DNA of 64,000 bases from Brevibacterium sp. S111 (GTDB lineage Bacteria; Actinomycetota; Actinomycetes; Actinomycetales; Brevibacteriaceae), in NCBI RefSeq assembly GCF_004745075.1, contig NZ_RHFH01000011.1, positions 62,001 through 126,000 on the forward strand, written 5' to 3'. The first letter of the stretch is position 1; the number at the start of each line of letters is the position of its first letter. The notes below the pieces were generated by a model, which was given only the letters and a program-made list of their open reading frames with translations, was not told the DNA's origin and did not search any database. The position numbers and the translations under genes were made by a program. Positions 37,215-47,829 of the stretch are shown here, in pieces.

Positions 37215-38006
37215 GTGGCGAAGAGACGGATTTACACAGCACCGGGGTCCCAAGTGGTCGACATCTCGACGGGGACGGCCCGCCTGGAGAAGCTCGACGG
37301 GGAGGCCGATTCCTATGTCCTCCACGTCAATGGCGTTCCCTCGTCGTCGATCACCCTCAGTGATCCCACCCGCCTGGACTTCGAGTACCTCGACTGGATG
37401 CGCCGCGCGATCGACGTCGTCCTCCCCGCCGGGTCTCTGCGGGCCGCACATATCGGTGCGGCCGGCTGCGCGCTCGCGCGTGCGCTCGACGCGACGCGGC
37501 CGGGATCGAAGCAGACGGCGATCGACATCGACGCGGCGCTGCTCGGCTTCGCACGCGAGTGGTTCGATCTGCCCCGCTCCCCCGCCCTGGCCCTGCGAGC
37601 CGGTGACGGGGCCGCGGAGATCGGGACGTTCCGGCCCGACACCCTCGATGTCCTCGTCCGTGACGCCTTCGACCACGATTCGGTGCCCCCGGCCCTGCAG
37701 AGCCCAGACTTCTTCGCGTCCTGCGCCGAGGTGGTCAAGGACTCCGGTCTCTATGTCGCCAATGTCCCCGATTCCGGTGACCATGGGGTGCTGAAATCCG
37801 AGCTCAATGCTTTGGGGGAGCATTTCGCGCACCTCGCCGCGGCCACGGAACCGGCGATCCTCAAGGGACGTCGGCGCGGCAACGTCGTCGTGCTCGCATC
37901 GAACACACCGTTGGATACGGCCGGACTCGACCGCAGTCTGCGGACAGCCGCTTCGGTCGCGACGTTCCTGTCCGGAAAGGGTCTGCGTTCCCGCCTGGGC
38001 CTGTGA
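37215..38006 (+). CDS. Spermidine synthase-like methyltransferase-fold protein
   Basis: The protein is 263 aa. It has a Rossmann-like core: HIGAAGCALARALDATRPGS is the nucleotide-binding loop region, TAIDIDAALLGFAREWF the acidic strand end, and DVLVRDAFDHDSVPPALQS resembles the aminopropyltransferase active-site segment. It matches the polyamine-synthase-like proteins common in actinobacteria without associated speD, so real polyamine synthesis is uncertain. GTG start preceded by GTGAGG. It is divergent from DUF4192. Confidence 0.8.
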   Translation: MAKRRIYTAPGSQVVDISTGTARLEKLDGEADSYVLHVNGVPSSSITLSDPTRLDFEYLDWMRRAIDVVLPAGSLRAAHIGAAGCALARALDATRPGSKQTAIDIDAALLGFAREWFDLPRSPALALRAGDGAAEIGTFRPDTLDVLVRDAFDHDSVPPALQSPDFFASCAEVVKDSGLYVANVPDSGDHGVLKSELNALGEHFAHLAAATEPAILKGRRRGNVVVLASNTPLDTAGLDRSLRTAASVATFLSGKGLRSRLGL

Positions 38007-38129
38007 ACTCGCGAGACTCCGACGGCGAACCGGCCCCGTTGCGGTCCTGACCACCCGTCCTGGTGGGGAATGTGAGGTACGCCCCGATCCGAAATGACCC
38101 TGCGACTACAGACACCGAGGAAAGTTCGG

Positions 38130-38135
38130 CATAAT
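38130..38135 (+). promoter_or_regulatory. Putative -10 element of the helD-like gene
   Basis: CATAAT is one base off TATAAT and stands in an AT-rich pocket. Transcription from about 38142 would leave a short leader with the GAAGGTGAG ribosome site before the ATG at 38160. Confidence 0.4.
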
Positions 38136-38159
38136 TGAATGCCGACCCAAGAAGGTGAG

Positions 38160-40391
38160 ATGACCGAAACTTCAGAAATTCGCGTCGAGCAGGCCAAGCT
38201 CGACGAGCTCTATGCCCGACTCGATGAGCTGCGGGAGGAGACGACAGCGCGCCTCGGAACCGTGAGGATCTCCGAGGTCGGAGGCAACCACCAGCACCGC
38301 ACCGAACGTGATGCCTTCGCCACCCTGTACGAAGATCAGCTCATCCGCCTCGACGGCGCCGAGGAGGGACTGTGCTTCGGTCGCCTCGACCTCGTCGACG
38401 AGGACGACCCCACCTACATCGGCCGCATCGGTCTCACCGATGCGCAGCGTCAGCAGATCCTCATCGACTGGAGAGCACCGGCCGCGGAGCGTTTCTACCA
38501 GTCGACCGCGGCCACCCCCGAAGGCGTCGCCCGCCGCCGTCACCTCGTGACCGCCAACCGGAAGGTCACCGGGATCGAGGACGATGTGCTCGACATCGAG
38601 GCCCTCGACGATGATCAGCGGTCGAACCTGCAGGGCGAAGGAGCCCTGCTCGCGGCTCTGTCCAGTCATCGCACCGGCCGGATGGGCGATATCGTCGCCA
38701 CCATCCAGGCCGAGCAGGACGCCATCATCCGCCGCCCGCTCTCCGGCCTCCTCGTCGTCCAAGGCGGTCCGGGCACGGGGAAGACCGCGGTCGCCCTCCA
38801 CCGTGCCGCGTTCCTCCTCTACCGTCACCGGGAGAGGATCGCCAAGTCGGGTGTCCTCCTCGTGGGTCCGTCGACGGTGTTCCTCAAGTACATCGAGAAG
38901 GTGCTGCCCAGCCTCGGCGAGACCGGAGCCGTCCTCCTCACCCCCGGTCAGCTCTACCCCGGACTCGACACCGATGCCACCGACGATCCGGCGGTCGCGG
39001 AGATCAAGGGCCGCGGAGTCATGGCCACGATCCTGAAGAATCACATCGCGAACTATCAGCGCGTGCCCGAGCACGACGAGGAGCTGCGCGTCGGTTCGCA
39101 CACCATCGTGCTGCGACGCAAGGACGTCCGGTCGGCCCGCGACCGAGCACAGCGCAGCGGAGATGCGCACAACGCGGCTCGCACCGGATTCGTCACCGGT
39201 CTGCTGAAGATCCTCGCCGAGGATCTCGCCCGCGAGATGGGCCTCGATGCCGCCGGTGAGCGCCTGCCCGAGCTGTTGGAGGAGCTGAGGTCGAGCGTCG
39301 ACGTCCGTCGTGCCCTCAATCTCGCCTGGTTCCCCATCGGTCCCGCCGGTGCGCTGCGCGCCCTGCTGGGCAAACCGCACAAGCTGCGTGCCGCCGCCGG
39401 CAGGCTCCTCACCCCGGCCGAGCAGTCGACCCTGCTCGAGCACCGTCAGCAGGAATTCACCGTCGAGGATGTCCCGCTGCTCGATGAGCTGGCCGAACTC
39501 CTCGGCTCCAGCCCGCAGCAGACCCAGGCCCGCGACGATGCGGCCCGCGACTACGCCGAGGCCGTCGTGGATATGACCGAGACCGGCGGAATGGTCACCG
39601 CTGAGATGCTCGCCGAACGGTGGGAGGAGCAGGGTCCGACGATGACCCTGGCCGAACGCGCTCTGGAGGACCGAGAGTGGACGTACGGTCACCTCGTCGT
39701 CGATGAGGCCCAGGAGCTCTCCCCCATGCAGTGGCGGGTGCTCTTCCGCAGGGTTCCTTCGAAATCGGCGACCGTCGTCGGTGACCTCGCGCAGTCTTCG
39801 CAGGTCGACAACGCCCGCACCTGGTCCTCGATCCTCTCCGAGTTCGTCGGAGACCGCTTCGCTCTCCAGGTGCTCACGGTCTCCTACCGCACCCCGCAGT
39901 CGGTGATGGATCTGGCCAACCGATACCTCCACCGTCATTTCCCGCAGCTCGAGCTCGTCGAATCGGTGCGTCAGGGAGGTGTCGACCCCCGCCTGGATAC
40001 CTTCGCCGACGAAACCGAGGTCCTCGATGCCCTGGTGACCACGACCGCTGAGGAAGTGGCTGCCGCAGAAGGCGGAAAGATCGCCGTCATCGCTCCGTCG
40101 GAGCTCATCGACCCCATCGCCGAGGTGCTCGCGGACTTCGACTTCGGACGTTCGGTCACCGGCCTCGACCATCAGATCGCCCTCATCACCCCGCAGCAGG
40201 CCAAGGGCCTCGAGTTCGACTCGGTGATCATCGTCGAACCCGGTTCCATCGCTCCTGCCGGCAGCGAAACCGGCATCGGCGGGCTCTATGTGGCACTGAC
40301 GAGGACCACGGAGCGTCTGCGCGTCCTCGCCTCGGCGACCACGGAACTCGTCGAGCTCTTCGCCGCTGAATCCGTGCGCCGCGCCGGCTGA
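38160..40391 (+). CDS. UvrD/Rep-type helicase of the HelD/HelR family (RNA polymerase recycling)
   Basis: The protein is 743 aa. A coiled-coil N-terminus (EQAKLDELYARLDELREETT) is followed by superfamily 1 motifs: Walker A VVQGGPGTGKTAVALHRAAF, Walker B LVVDEAQELSPMQWRVLFRR, motif III TVVGDLAQSSQ, and ITPQQAKGLEFDSVIIVEP with GLYVALTRTTERL at the C-terminus. HelD-family proteins enter the RNA polymerase channels and release stalled polymerase; HelR variants protect against rifampicin. ATG at 38160 has GAAGGTGAG upstream; ATG at 38139 lies at the likely transcription start. Monocistronic, followed by two long hairpins. Confidence 0.88.
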   Translation: MTETSEIRVEQAKLDELYARLDELREETTARLGTVRISEVGGNHQHRTERDAFATLYEDQLIRLDGAEEGLCFGRLDLVDEDDPTYIGRIGLTDAQRQQILIDWRAPAAERFYQSTAATPEGVARRRHLVTANRKVTGIEDDVLDIEALDDDQRSNLQGEGALLAALSSHRTGRMGDIVATIQAEQDAIIRRPLSGLLVVQGGPGTGKTAVALHRAAFLLYRHRERIAKSGVLLVGPSTVFLKYIEKVLPSLGETGAVLLTPGQLYPGLDTDATDDPAVAEIKGRGVMATILKNHIANYQRVPEHDEELRVGSHTIVLRRKDVRSARDRAQRSGDAHNAARTGFVTGLLKILAEDLAREMGLDAAGERLPELLEELRSSVDVRRALNLAWFPIGPAGALRALLGKPHKLRAAAGRLLTPAEQSTLLEHRQQEFTVEDVPLLDELAELLGSSPQQTQARDDAARDYAEAVVDMTETGGMVTAEMLAERWEEQGPTMTLAERALEDREWTYGHLVVDEAQELSPMQWRVLFRRVPSKSATVVGDLAQSSQVDNARTWSSILSEFVGDRFALQVLTVSYRTPQSVMDLANRYLHRHFPQLELVESVRQGGVDPRLDTFADETEVLDALVTTTAEEVAAAEGGKIAVIAPSELIDPIAEVLADFDFGRSVTGLDHQIALITPQQAKGLEFDSVIIVEPGSIAPAGSETGIGGLYVALTRTTERLRVLASATTELVELFAAESVRRAG

Positions 40392-40409
40392 TCAGCACCG
40401 AATCGGCTT

Positions 40410-40471
40410 CGGCCCCGTCCGAGTCGAACAGCCCGGTCTCACACGTGGGCGTTTCGACTCGGACGGGGCCG
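40410..40471. terminator. Long hairpin after the helD-like gene
   Basis: A perfect 19-bp stem (CGGCCCCGTCCGAGTCGAA with its complement) encloses a 24-nt loop. It begins 19 nt after the stop. The large loop is unusual for a simple terminator. Confidence 0.7.
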
Positions 40472-40528
40472 TTGCTGTACGCGCTCTTCGGCCTCAGACC
40501 CGCCGTTTCCGTGAGCGTGAATGTGAAA

Positions 40529-40569
40529 GGCCGCTTGGGTTCGGCTTCCCCTCCGAACCGCAAGCGGCC
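40529..40569. terminator. Second hairpin between helD-like gene and nrdR
   Basis: GGCCGCTTG-GGTTCGG pairs with CCGAACC-CAAGCGGCC with one bulged G and an 8-nt loop. It is about 100 nt beyond the nrdR stop on the minus strand. The rest of the 280-bp gap is AT-rich around 40590-40620 and shows no gene. Confidence 0.75.
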
Positions 40570-40671
40570 GCGCGCCGTAGCGCGCACTGTCAATACTACA
40601 CAACTATTTATGCACCGCGGTACTCGAGACGAAGATTTCCGCAGGGATTTTTCAACGGTCTCAGGATCCGG

Positions 40672-41169
40672 TCAGTCCGCGAAATCCTCCGGGGTCGGTT
40701 CCCGGGTCTGGCCGGCCTGCAGAAGCGCATCGGCACGCAGCGAATCGATCGCGGCTTCGAAGTCTTCGAGCGAGTCGAACCCCTGATAGACGCTGGCGAA
40801 GCGCAGGTAGGCGACCTGGTCGAGCTCGCGCAGCGGATCGAGGATGGACAGTCCCACCTCGTCGGCATCGATCTCGGCGATGCCCTTCGAGCGGATGTTC
40901 TCCTCGACCTTCTGCGCCAGCTTCGCAAGATCATCGTCGCTGACCGGTCGGCCCTGGCAGGCCTTGCGCACGCCCGACATGATCTTCTGCCGCGAGAACT
41001 CCTCGGTGACCCCGGAGCGTTTGATCACCGACAGACTCGTGGCCTCCATCGTGGTGAAGCGGCGACCGCAGTGGCGGCATTGTCGCCGTCTGCGGATCGC
41101 TGCGCCGTCTTCGCTGGTCCTCGAGTCGACGACGCGGGAATCGGACTCACGGCAGAACGGACAACGCAT
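40672..41169 (-). CDS. nrdR: Transcriptional repressor NrdR
   Basis: The protein is 165 aa. The N-terminal zinc ribbon is [17 protein letters not shown] with [10 protein letters not shown]; the ATP-cone domain follows ([20 protein letters not shown]). NrdR represses ribonucleotide reductase genes when bound to dATP/ATP. No nrd gene or clear NrdR box is in the window. It starts 2 nt after the hisD stop, so the two are co-transcribed. The C-terminal 15 residues are variable. Confidence 0.96.
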   Translation of the reverse strand: MRCPFCRESDSRVVDSRTSEDGAAIRRRRQCRHCGRRFTTMEATSLSVIKRSGVTEEFSRQKIMSGVRKACQGRPVSDDDLAKLAQKVEENIRSKGIAEIDADEVGLSILDPLRELDQVAYLRFASVYQGFDSLEDFEAAIDSLRADALLQAGQTREPTPEDFAD

Positions 41170-41171
41170 CT

Positions 41172-42473
41172 CTACTCCTCGAACCTGATATCCACGGCGC
41201 GACCATGGGCCGGCAGCTGTTCGCTGGCGGCGAGAACATCGATGTGTTCGGCCACCTCGGACAGCGCCTGGCGATCATAGTCGATGACCTGGCTGACTTT
41301 GATGAATGAGTGCACCCCGAGGCCCGAACCATGAGCGGCGGTGCCCATCGTCGGGAGCACGTGGTTCGAACCGGCGCAGTAGTCGCCGAGCGAGACCGGT
41401 GCAAAGTCGCCGAGGAACACCGCTCCCCCGCTGGTGATCCGTTCGGCCACCGCGGCGGCATCGGCGGTGTGGACCTCGACGTGTTCACCCGCGTAGCCGT
41501 TGACCACGGTGATGCCCGCGTCGAGGTCGTCGACGAGGACGATGGCCGACTGCCGTCCGGACAGGGCCGTGGAGATCCGTTCGGAGTGCATTGCGGCAGG
41601 CACCTGCACCTTGAGCTCCGCCACGACCGCTTCGGCGAGGTCCGCAGAATCGGTCACGAGCACCGAGGCGGCCAGTTCGTCGTGTTCGGCCTGGCTGATG
41701 AGGTCGGCGGCGACGAATCGCGGATTCGCGCTCGCGTCGGCGAGGATGATGATCTCCGTCGGGCCGGCGACCGCATCGATGCCGACCCGGGACCTCACGA
41801 GTGATTTCGCGGCCGCCACATAGGCGTTCCCGGGTCCGGTGATGAGGTCGACGGGTTCGAGTCCCTCCCCGTCGTCGAAGCCGTATGCCAGGGCACCGAT
41901 CGCCTGGGCGCCGCCCATCGCCCACACCTCATCGACACCGAGGATGTGGGCCGTGGCCAACACCGTCGGGTGCGGCAGTCCGTCGGCCTGCGGCGGGCTG
42001 GCGATCGCCAGCGAGTCTGCCCCTGCGGTCTGGGCGGGCACGACGTTCATGATCACCGTCGAGGGGTAGACGGCGAGACCGCCGGGCACATAGAGTCCCA
42101 CACGCTCGACCGGCAGGTGGCGAGTGGTGACGAAGGCCCCGGAGGCCAACTGGGTGCGGACATCGGCAGGGCGCTGATCGGCCGCGACCTTCCGAGCCCG
42201 GTCGATCGACTCGACGAGCGCGGACTTGACCTTCGGGTCGAGTTCGGCCGCGGCGGTGGCCAGGCTCGCTGCGGGCACCCGCAGGGTCTCGGGGCGCACC
42301 CCGTCGAAGCGTTCGGTGTAGTCGAGCACGGCGGCCGCTCCGCCTTCGGCCACGGTCTCGAGCAGCTCTGCCACGCGACGTTCGATATCGGCATGCGTAT
42401 CGGCGGCACGGGGAAGCGCCTGCGCCAGGAATCGCTTGTTCAGGGTCTCGCCACGGTAGTCCAGAATGTTCAC
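41172..42473 (-). CDS. hisD: Histidinol dehydrogenase
   Basis: The protein is 433 aa with GTG at 42473. It oxidises L-histidinol to L-histidine in two NAD-dependent steps. The NAD-binding region has VYVPGG-like [20 protein letters not shown], the zinc ligand region [17 protein letters not shown], and the catalytic His segment [20 protein letters not shown]. The upstream in-frame ATG at 42482 sits inside a TAGAAT hexamer, so I prefer the GTG 7 nt after that hexamer as a leaderless start. hisC and other his genes are not nearby. Confidence 0.95.
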   Translation of the reverse strand: MNILDYRGETLNKRFLAQALPRAADTHADIERRVAELLETVAEGGAAAVLDYTERFDGVRPETLRVPAASLATAAAELDPKVKSALVESIDRARKVAADQRPADVRTQLASGAFVTTRHLPVERVGLYVPGGLAVYPSTVIMNVVPAQTAGADSLAIASPPQADGLPHPTVLATAHILGVDEVWAMGGAQAIGALAYGFDDGEGLEPVDLITGPGNAYVAAAKSLVRSRVGIDAVAGPTEIIILADASANPRFVAADLISQAEHDELAASVLVTDSADLAEAVVAELKVQVPAAMHSERISTALSGRQSAIVLVDDLDAGITVVNGYAGEHVEVHTADAAAVAERITSGGAVFLGDFAPVSLGDYCAGSNHVLPTMGTAAHGSGLGVHSFIKVSQVIDYDRQALSEVAEHIDVLAASEQLPAHGRAVDIRFEE

Positions 42474-42480
42474 CTGCACC

Positions 42481-42486
42481 ATTCTA
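42481..42486 (-). promoter_or_regulatory. Putative -10 element of a leaderless hisD transcript
   Basis: TAGAAT on the minus strand is followed by 7 nt and then GTG AAC ATT. The same arrangement is found before lspA. Confidence 0.5.
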
Positions 42487-42603
42487 GTCGCCGTCGCTGC
42501 GGGCCAGACGCCCGGTCCGCGGTTCGAGCCGTTCAGCGGGCAGCGGAGACGGCACCTCGCCCACCCGCGGGCCACCGGCCCCGTTTCTGCCGGCCCCCGC
42601 GGC

Positions 42604-45600
42604 TCAACCGCTGAGGCAGCGCGATCCCAGCAGCGCCTTGAGGTCGCCGTAGAGGCTCGGATTCGGATCGACGCGGATCGACCGGTCGAGCCGCATCACG
42701 GTCTGACGTCCCGGCTGGGACAAGATCACGTGGACATCGGTCTGGCCCCTGTTCGACTCGAGGATCCGTTTGAGCTTCGTCGCCATCTCCTCGGTGGCCT
42801 TCTCCATCGGCATGAGCAGGTTGAGCGGCCGATCCTTGGGGTCGGTGACATCCGGGATCGTCATCGACATCGCCATCAGCGAGGTCGGGCGGTCTTCGGA
42901 GGTGCGGATGCGCCCGGTCAGCGAGATCACAAGGTCGGTAGCCAGCAGGCTCGCCACGGGCTCGTAGGTGTCACCGAAGAACATCACTTCGATCTCGGCT
43001 TCGAGGTCCTCGAGCGTGACGATCGCGTAGGGGCGTCCGGAGTTCTTCGACACCTTGCGGGTGACCTGCGTGATCATTCCGCAGACCTTGATCTGGGATC
43101 CGTCGTGGCGCTGCGATTCGGGGTCGGCCACCTCGGCGATGGAGGCCTCGGATTCTGCGGCGAGCACCCCTTCGAGCCCGTTGAGCGGGTGGTCGGAGAC
43201 GTAGAGGCCGATCATGTCGCGTTCGAAGGACAGCTTCTCCTTCTTCTCCCATTCCGGACGGTCCGGGATCGTCACGGAGAAGCCCGGCGAATCGTCTCCC
43301 CCGCCGAACCCGGCGAAGAGGTCGAACTGGCCGTTGGCTTCCTGCCGTTTGACGCCGATGACCGAATCCACGGCTTCTTCGTGGATCTCGACGAGGGACC
43401 GCCGTGTGTGTTCGAGCGAATCGAAGCCACCGGCCTTGATGAGCGATTCGATGGTGCGCTTGTTGCACACGTGGCTGGGCACTTTGTCGAGGAAGTCCGT
43501 GAACGAGGTGTAGGCGCCCTTCTCCCCGCGGGCCTCGACGATGCCTTCGACCACATGGGAGCCGACATTGCGCACAGCGCCCATGCCGAAGCGGATATCG
43601 GTGCCGACCGGGGTGAAGTGCAGAGCCGAGTCGTTGACATCGGGGGGCAGCACGGTGATGCCCAGACGACGACACTCGTTGAGGTAGATCGCCAACTTGT
43701 CCTTGTTGTCACCGACCGAGGTCAACAGCGCAGCCATGTACTCGGCGGTGTAGTGGGCCTTGAGGTAGGCGGTCCAATAGGACACGACTCCGTAGGCGGC
43801 CGAGTGAGCCTTGTTGAACGCGTAGTCGGAGAACGGCAGCAGGATGTCCCACAGAGCTTGGGCGGCGGCCTCGGAGTAGCCGCGTTCCTTCATGCCGCCG
43901 AAGAAGCCGACCTGCTGCTTGTCGAGCTCCGACTTCTTCTTCTTGCCCATCGCACGACGGAGGATGTCGGCCTGACCGAGCGAATATCCGGCGACCTTCT
44001 GCGCGATCGCCATCACCTGCTCCTGGTAGATGATGAGGCCGTAGGTCGTGTCGAGGATGTCCTTGAGCGGTTCCTCGAGCTCGGGGTGGATCGGGGTGAC
44101 GTCCTGCAGTCCGTTCTTGCGCAGGGCGTAGTTCGTATGCGAGTCGGCACCCATCGGGCCGGGGCGATAGAGCGCAAGCGTCGCGGAGATATCCTCGAAG
44201 TTGTCGGGCTTCATCATCCGCAGCAGGGCGCGCAGTCCGCCGCCGTCGAGCTGGAAGACGCCGAGGGTGTCGCCGCGGGCCAGCAGCTCGTAGGCGTCGG
44301 GGTCGTCGAGGGTCAGGTGCTCGAGGTTGAGGTCGAGGTCCCGGTTGGCCTTGATGTTCTCGACCGCGTCGGAGACGATCGTGAGGTTGCGCAGCCCCAG
44401 GAAGTCCATCTTGATGAGCCCGAGACCCTCAGATGTCGGGTAGTCGAACTGGGTGATGACCTGTCCGTCTTGGAACCGCCGCATGATCGGGATGACGTCG
44501 ATGATCGGATCCGAGGACATGATGACGCCCGCAGCGTGGACGCCCCACTGCCGCTTCAGCCCTTCCAGGCCCTTCGCGGTCTCGAAGGTCTCCCGGGCTT
44601 CGGGATCGGTGTCGACGAGTTCGCGGAACTCTCCGGCTTCCTTGTACCGCTTGGAGTCCGGGTCCTCGATGTCCTTGAGCGGGATGTCCTTAGCCATCTC
44701 GGCCGGCGGCAGCGCCTTCGTCAGACGTTCACCCATGGAGAAGGGTTTGCCGAGGACACGTGCGGAGTCCTTGAGCGCCATCTTCGTCTTGATCGTGCCG
44801 TAGGTCACGATCATCGCGACACGTTCGTCGCCGTACTTCTCCGTCACGTATTCGATGACCTCACCGCGGCGACGATCATCGAAGTCGACGTCGAAGTCGG
44901 GCATGGACACACGGTCCGGGTTGAGGAAACGCTCGAAGAACAGTCCGTGCTGGAGCGGGTCGAGGTCGGTGATGCGCATGGCATAGGCGACCATGGAGCC
45001 GGCACCCGAACCACGGCCGGGCCCCACCCGGATGCCGTGGTCTTTCGACCAGTTGATGAAGTCGGCGACGACGAGGAAGTAGCCGGGGAAGCCCATCGAG
45101 ATGATGACGTCGAGCTCGTAGTCGGCCTGCCTGCGGACATCGTCGGGCACACCGTCTGGGTACCGGTAGTCGAGTCCCTTCGCGACTTCCTTGATCAGCC
45201 ACGAGGTCTCGTCCTCGCCGGGCGGGCAGGGGAACTTCGGCATGTAGTTCGCCGAGGTGTCGAAGGAGACTTCGCACTTCTCAGCGATTTCGAGGGTGTT
45301 GTCGCACGCCTCGGGGAATTCCTTGAACAGGGAGCGCATCTCGGCCGCAGACTTGAGGTAGTAGCCGGAGCCGGAGAAGGCGAAGCGGGAACCGCCCTGA
45401 TCGTAGGTCGGTTCGATGAGTTTGGAGCCGGACTGGATGGCCAGCAGCGCTTCGTGCGCCTTCGCATCGGATTCGTGGGTGTAGTGCAGGTCGTTCGTCG
45501 CGACCAGCGGAATGTCCATCTCCTTCGACAGACGGATGAGATCCTTCGTCACGCGCTTCTCGATGGACAGCCCATGGTCCATGAGTTCGACGTAGTAGTT

Positions 45601-46161
45601 CTCCTTGCCGAAGATCTCCCGATACTTGCCGGCGGCGGCCCGGGCCTCTTCGTACTGCCCCAGACGCAGCCGCACCTGGATCTCGCCCGAGGGGCAGCCC
45701 GTCGTGGCGATGAGCCCATCGGAGTAGGTCTCGAGCAGTTCCTGGTCCAGCCGGGGCCACTTCGCGGTCACTGAGTCGAGAGAGGCGTACGAGGAGGCTT
45801 TGAACAGGTTGCGCATCCCCGTGTTGTTCCGCGACAGCAGGGTCATGTGCGTGTAGAGACCACCGCCGGAGAGGTCGTCGCTCTTCTGCGATTCGTCGGT
45901 GCGCCACTTCACTCGCGTCTTGTCCCGCCGGTCGGTTCCCGGGGTGACATAGGCTTCGACGCCGATGATGGGTTTGATGCCGGCCGCCGTGGCTTGGGAC
46001 CAGAAGTCGAAGGCACCGAAGAGGTAGCCGTGGTCGGTCGTGGCGATCGCGGACATGCCCGAAGCCTTCGTCGCCGCCATGAGGTCGGCGAGGCGGGCCG
46101 CACCGTCCAACATGGAGTATTCGGTGTGGACGTGGAGGTGGACGAAGTCCTCGTTCGGCAC
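42604..46161 (-). CDS. dnaE: DNA polymerase III subunit alpha
   Basis: The protein is 1185 aa. An N-terminal PHP domain ([20 protein letters not shown], residues about 5-280) precedes the Pol3 palm with the catalytic Asp triad including [16 protein letters not shown]. The fingers, a helix-hairpin-helix region and an OB-fold ([20 protein letters not shown]) follow. This is the replicative polymerase. GTG start with AGGAAGG 9 nt upstream. The 118-bp gap to the upstream rluD holds a weak 7-bp hairpin. Confidence 0.97.
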   Translation of the reverse strand: MPNEDFVHLHVHTEYSMLDGAARLADLMAATKASGMSAIATTDHGYLFGAFDFWSQATAAGIKPIIGVEAYVTPGTDRRDKTRVKWRTDESQKSDDLSGGGLYTHMTLLSRNNTGMRNLFKASSYASLDSVTAKWPRLDQELLETYSDGLIATTGCPSGEIQVRLRLGQYEEARAAAGKYREIFGKENYYVELMDHGLSIEKRVTKDLIRLSKEMDIPLVATNDLHYTHESDAKAHEALLAIQSGSKLIEPTYDQGGSRFAFSGSGYYLKSAAEMRSLFKEFPEACDNTLEIAEKCEVSFDTSANYMPKFPCPPGEDETSWLIKEVAKGLDYRYPDGVPDDVRRQADYELDVIISMGFPGYFLVVADFINWSKDHGIRVGPGRGSGAGSMVAYAMRITDLDPLQHGLFFERFLNPDRVSMPDFDVDFDDRRRGEVIEYVTEKYGDERVAMIVTYGTIKTKMALKDSARVLGKPFSMGERLTKALPPAEMAKDIPLKDIEDPDSKRYKEAGEFRELVDTDPEARETFETAKGLEGLKRQWGVHAAGVIMSSDPIIDVIPIMRRFQDGQVITQFDYPTSEGLGLIKMDFLGLRNLTIVSDAVENIKANRDLDLNLEHLTLDDPDAYELLARGDTLGVFQLDGGGLRALLRMMKPDNFEDISATLALYRPGPMGADSHTNYALRKNGLQDVTPIHPELEEPLKDILDTTYGLIIYQEQVMAIAQKVAGYSLGQADILRRAMGKKKKSELDKQQVGFFGGMKERGYSEAAAQALWDILLPFSDYAFNKAHSAAYGVVSYWTAYLKAHYTAEYMAALLTSVGDNKDKLAIYLNECRRLGITVLPPDVNDSALHFTPVGTDIRFGMGAVRNVGSHVVEGIVEARGEKGAYTSFTDFLDKVPSHVCNKRTIESLIKAGGFDSLEHTRRSLVEIHEEAVDSVIGVKRQEANGQFDLFAGFGGGDDSPGFSVTIPDRPEWEKKEKLSFERDMIGLYVSDHPLNGLEGVLAAESEASIAEVADPESQRHDGSQIKVCGMITQVTRKVSKNSGRPYAIVTLEDLEAEIEVMFFGDTYEPVASLLATDLVISLTGRIRTSEDRPTSLMAMSMTIPDVTDPKDRPLNLLMPMEKATEEMATKLKRILESNRGQTDVHVILSQPGRQTVMRLDRSIRVDPNPSLYGDLKALLGSRCLSG

Positions 46162-46279
46162 TGGGCGCCGCCTTCCTGAAGTGGCCGGTATTGCCCATCC
46201 AGCTTAGTCCATCAGCTGCGTTTCGACAGAGGCCCACAGGCTGTCATTCGGGCCACGGTCATAGCCCGGCCGACCGTGC

Positions 46280-47203
46280 TCAGTTCGGTCGGATGCCGTC
46301 GAGAGCGACCTGCAGATCCTCGGGGTAGCCGCTTTCGAATTCGACCCACTTCTGCGTGTCGGGATGGTGGAATCCGAGCTTGACCGCGTGCAGCCACTGC
46401 CGTTCAAGCCCGAGTTCTTTGGCCAGCACCGGATCGGCACCGTAGGGCACGTCGCCCACGCAGGGATGCTTGGTCGCGGAGAAGTGGACGCGGATCTGGT
46501 GCGTGCGCCCGGTTTCGAGGTGGACTTCGACGAGCGCGGCACGGCGGTGGGCCTCGATGACCTCGTAGTGGGTGATCGCGTTCTTGCCTTCCGTGCGCAC
46601 GGCGTAGAGCCCGTCGTGCTTCGGGTGCCGTGCGATGGGGGCGTCGATGGTTCCGAGCACCGGGTCGGGAAGCCCCTGGACGACCGCATGGTAGGTCTTC
46701 TCCACCGTGCGCTCCTTGAACGCACGCTTGAGCATGCTGTAGGCGTATTCGCTCTTCGCCACGACCATGAGACCGGAAGTGCCCACGTCGAGGCGCTGAA
46801 CGATGCCCTGACGTTCGGGAGCACCGGAGGTCGCGATCCGGAAACCGGCTGCGGCGAGTCCGCCGACGACGGTCCTTCCGGTCCAGCCGATGGCCGGATG
46901 GGCCGCGACGCCGACGGGTTTGTCGACGACGACGAACGCATCCTCGTCGTGGACGATCCGCATGCCCGGCACCGGGTCGGCCACGACTTCGAGGGGCCGT
47001 TTCGGTTCGGGCATCATGATGTCGAGGCGTTCGCCGGCGATGACCCGGTCGGATTTGATCACGGGACGTCCGGACATCTGCACACCCCCGTCGGCGCAGA
47101 TGTCTGCGGCGGCGGTGCGGGAGAGTCCGAGAAGCTTCGACATCGCAGCGTCCACGCGCTGGCCTTCGAGCCCCTCAGGGACGAGGATGGAACGTTCGGT
47201 CAT
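46280..47203 (-). CDS. rluD: RluA family pseudouridine synthase (RluD-like)
   Basis: The protein is 307 aa. An S4 RNA-binding domain (EGQRVDAAMSKLLGLSRTAA) precedes the catalytic domain. The catalytic Asp is in QRLDVGTSGLMVVAK; LETGRTHQIRVHFSATKHP is the other family motif. It should isomerise uridines in 23S rRNA; the exact target (RluD 1911/1915/1917 or another) is inferred. The ATG overlaps the lspA stop, so lspA-rluD is translationally coupled, an arrangement widespread in actinobacteria. Confidence 0.92.
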   Translation of the reverse strand: MTERSILVPEGLEGQRVDAAMSKLLGLSRTAAADICADGGVQMSGRPVIKSDRVIAGERLDIMMPEPKRPLEVVADPVPGMRIVHDEDAFVVVDKPVGVAAHPAIGWTGRTVVGGLAAAGFRIATSGAPERQGIVQRLDVGTSGLMVVAKSEYAYSMLKRAFKERTVEKTYHAVVQGLPDPVLGTIDAPIARHPKHDGLYAVRTEGKNAITHYEVIEAHRRAALVEVHLETGRTHQIRVHFSATKHPCVGDVPYGADPVLAKELGLERQWLHAVKLGFHHPDTQKWVEFESGYPEDLQVALDGIRPN

Positions 47204-47733
47204 TGAGAGTCCTCTTTCACACGGGTGGAGTCCGAACCGTCGAGTTCGATGCCTTTGAGGCTGGCGATGATGAGCACCACGGCAGCGGCGGAGATCGCAA
47301 TATCGGCGACATTGCAGATGAACAGCGACAGATCGATGAAGTCGACGACGGCCCCGTGGAGGAATGCCGGTTCCCGGAACAGCCGATCGACGAGGTTGCC
47401 GAAGAGCCCGCCCAGCAGCAGGCCGAGTCCGATCGCCCACGCCCGAGAACCGAGTTTGCGGGAGAGCAGGAGGATCGCGATGAACACGCCGACGGCGATG
47501 AGCGGGAACACCCAGGTCACACTCGAACCGAGTCCCAGGGCGGCACCGGGGTTGCGGTAGAAGTTGAACCCGGCCAAGGACCCGATCACGGGCACCGGCG
47601 GTTGCCCTTCGAGCAGAGTGACGGCGAGGAATTTTGTGACCTGATCGATGACGAGCACGATCGCCGCGATCGAGAACAGGAGGACCAGCTTGGCGGCACG
47701 AGGTCTGTTCACCCGTGGGGCAGGATCGTTCAT
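47200..47733 (-). CDS. lspA: Lipoprotein signal peptidase
   Basis: The protein is 177 aa with four membrane helices. The aspartyl protease residues are in FGNLVDRLFR and CNVADIAISAAAV, and FNFYRNPGAALGLG is the conserved third motif. It removes signal peptides from prolipoproteins such as the amidase in this window. ATG at 47733 is chosen since TAGAAT lies 7 nt upstream; the ATG at 47742 overlaps that hexamer. The last 4 bases overlap rluD. Confidence 0.95.
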   Translation of the reverse strand: MNDPAPRVNRPRAAKLVLLFSIAAIVLVIDQVTKFLAVTLLEGQPPVPVIGSLAGFNFYRNPGAALGLGSSVTWVFPLIAVGVFIAILLLSRKLGSRAWAIGLGLLLGGLFGNLVDRLFREPAFLHGAVVDFIDLSLFICNVADIAISAAAVVLIIASLKGIELDGSDSTRVKEDSQ

Positions 47734-47740
47734 TCGGTTC

Positions 47741-47746
47741 ATTCTA
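47741..47746 (-). promoter_or_regulatory. Putative -10 element of a leaderless lspA transcript
   Basis: TAGAAT on the minus strand ends 7 nt before the ATG at 47733. The local context GACTAGAATG is shared with hisD. Confidence 0.5.
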
Positions 47747-47829
47747 GTCCACCGTCATCGACGTCGAACGCGCACGACTGAGGTCCGGGACCTCCGCGGA
47801 GTTCCCGGACCTCTGCCGTGCGCTGTGGA

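Noticed and set aside
36963..38054. N-terminal extension of DUF4192
   Set aside because: It is antisense to the spermidine-synthase-like gene and not family-like.
38010..38135. Search for a rifampicin-associated element before the helD-like gene
   Set aside because: Only a short CCACC/GGTGG hairpin at 38051-38066 is present, and I see no long inverted repeat of that type.
42518..42540. tRNA-like GGTTCGAGCC stretch between hisD and dnaE
   Set aside because: The flanks cannot form a 5-bp T-stem, unlike the site at 12174.
42466..45774. 1102-codon open frame on the plus strand
   Set aside because: It runs antisense through dnaE, whose motifs are complete. Composition is that of a shadow frame.
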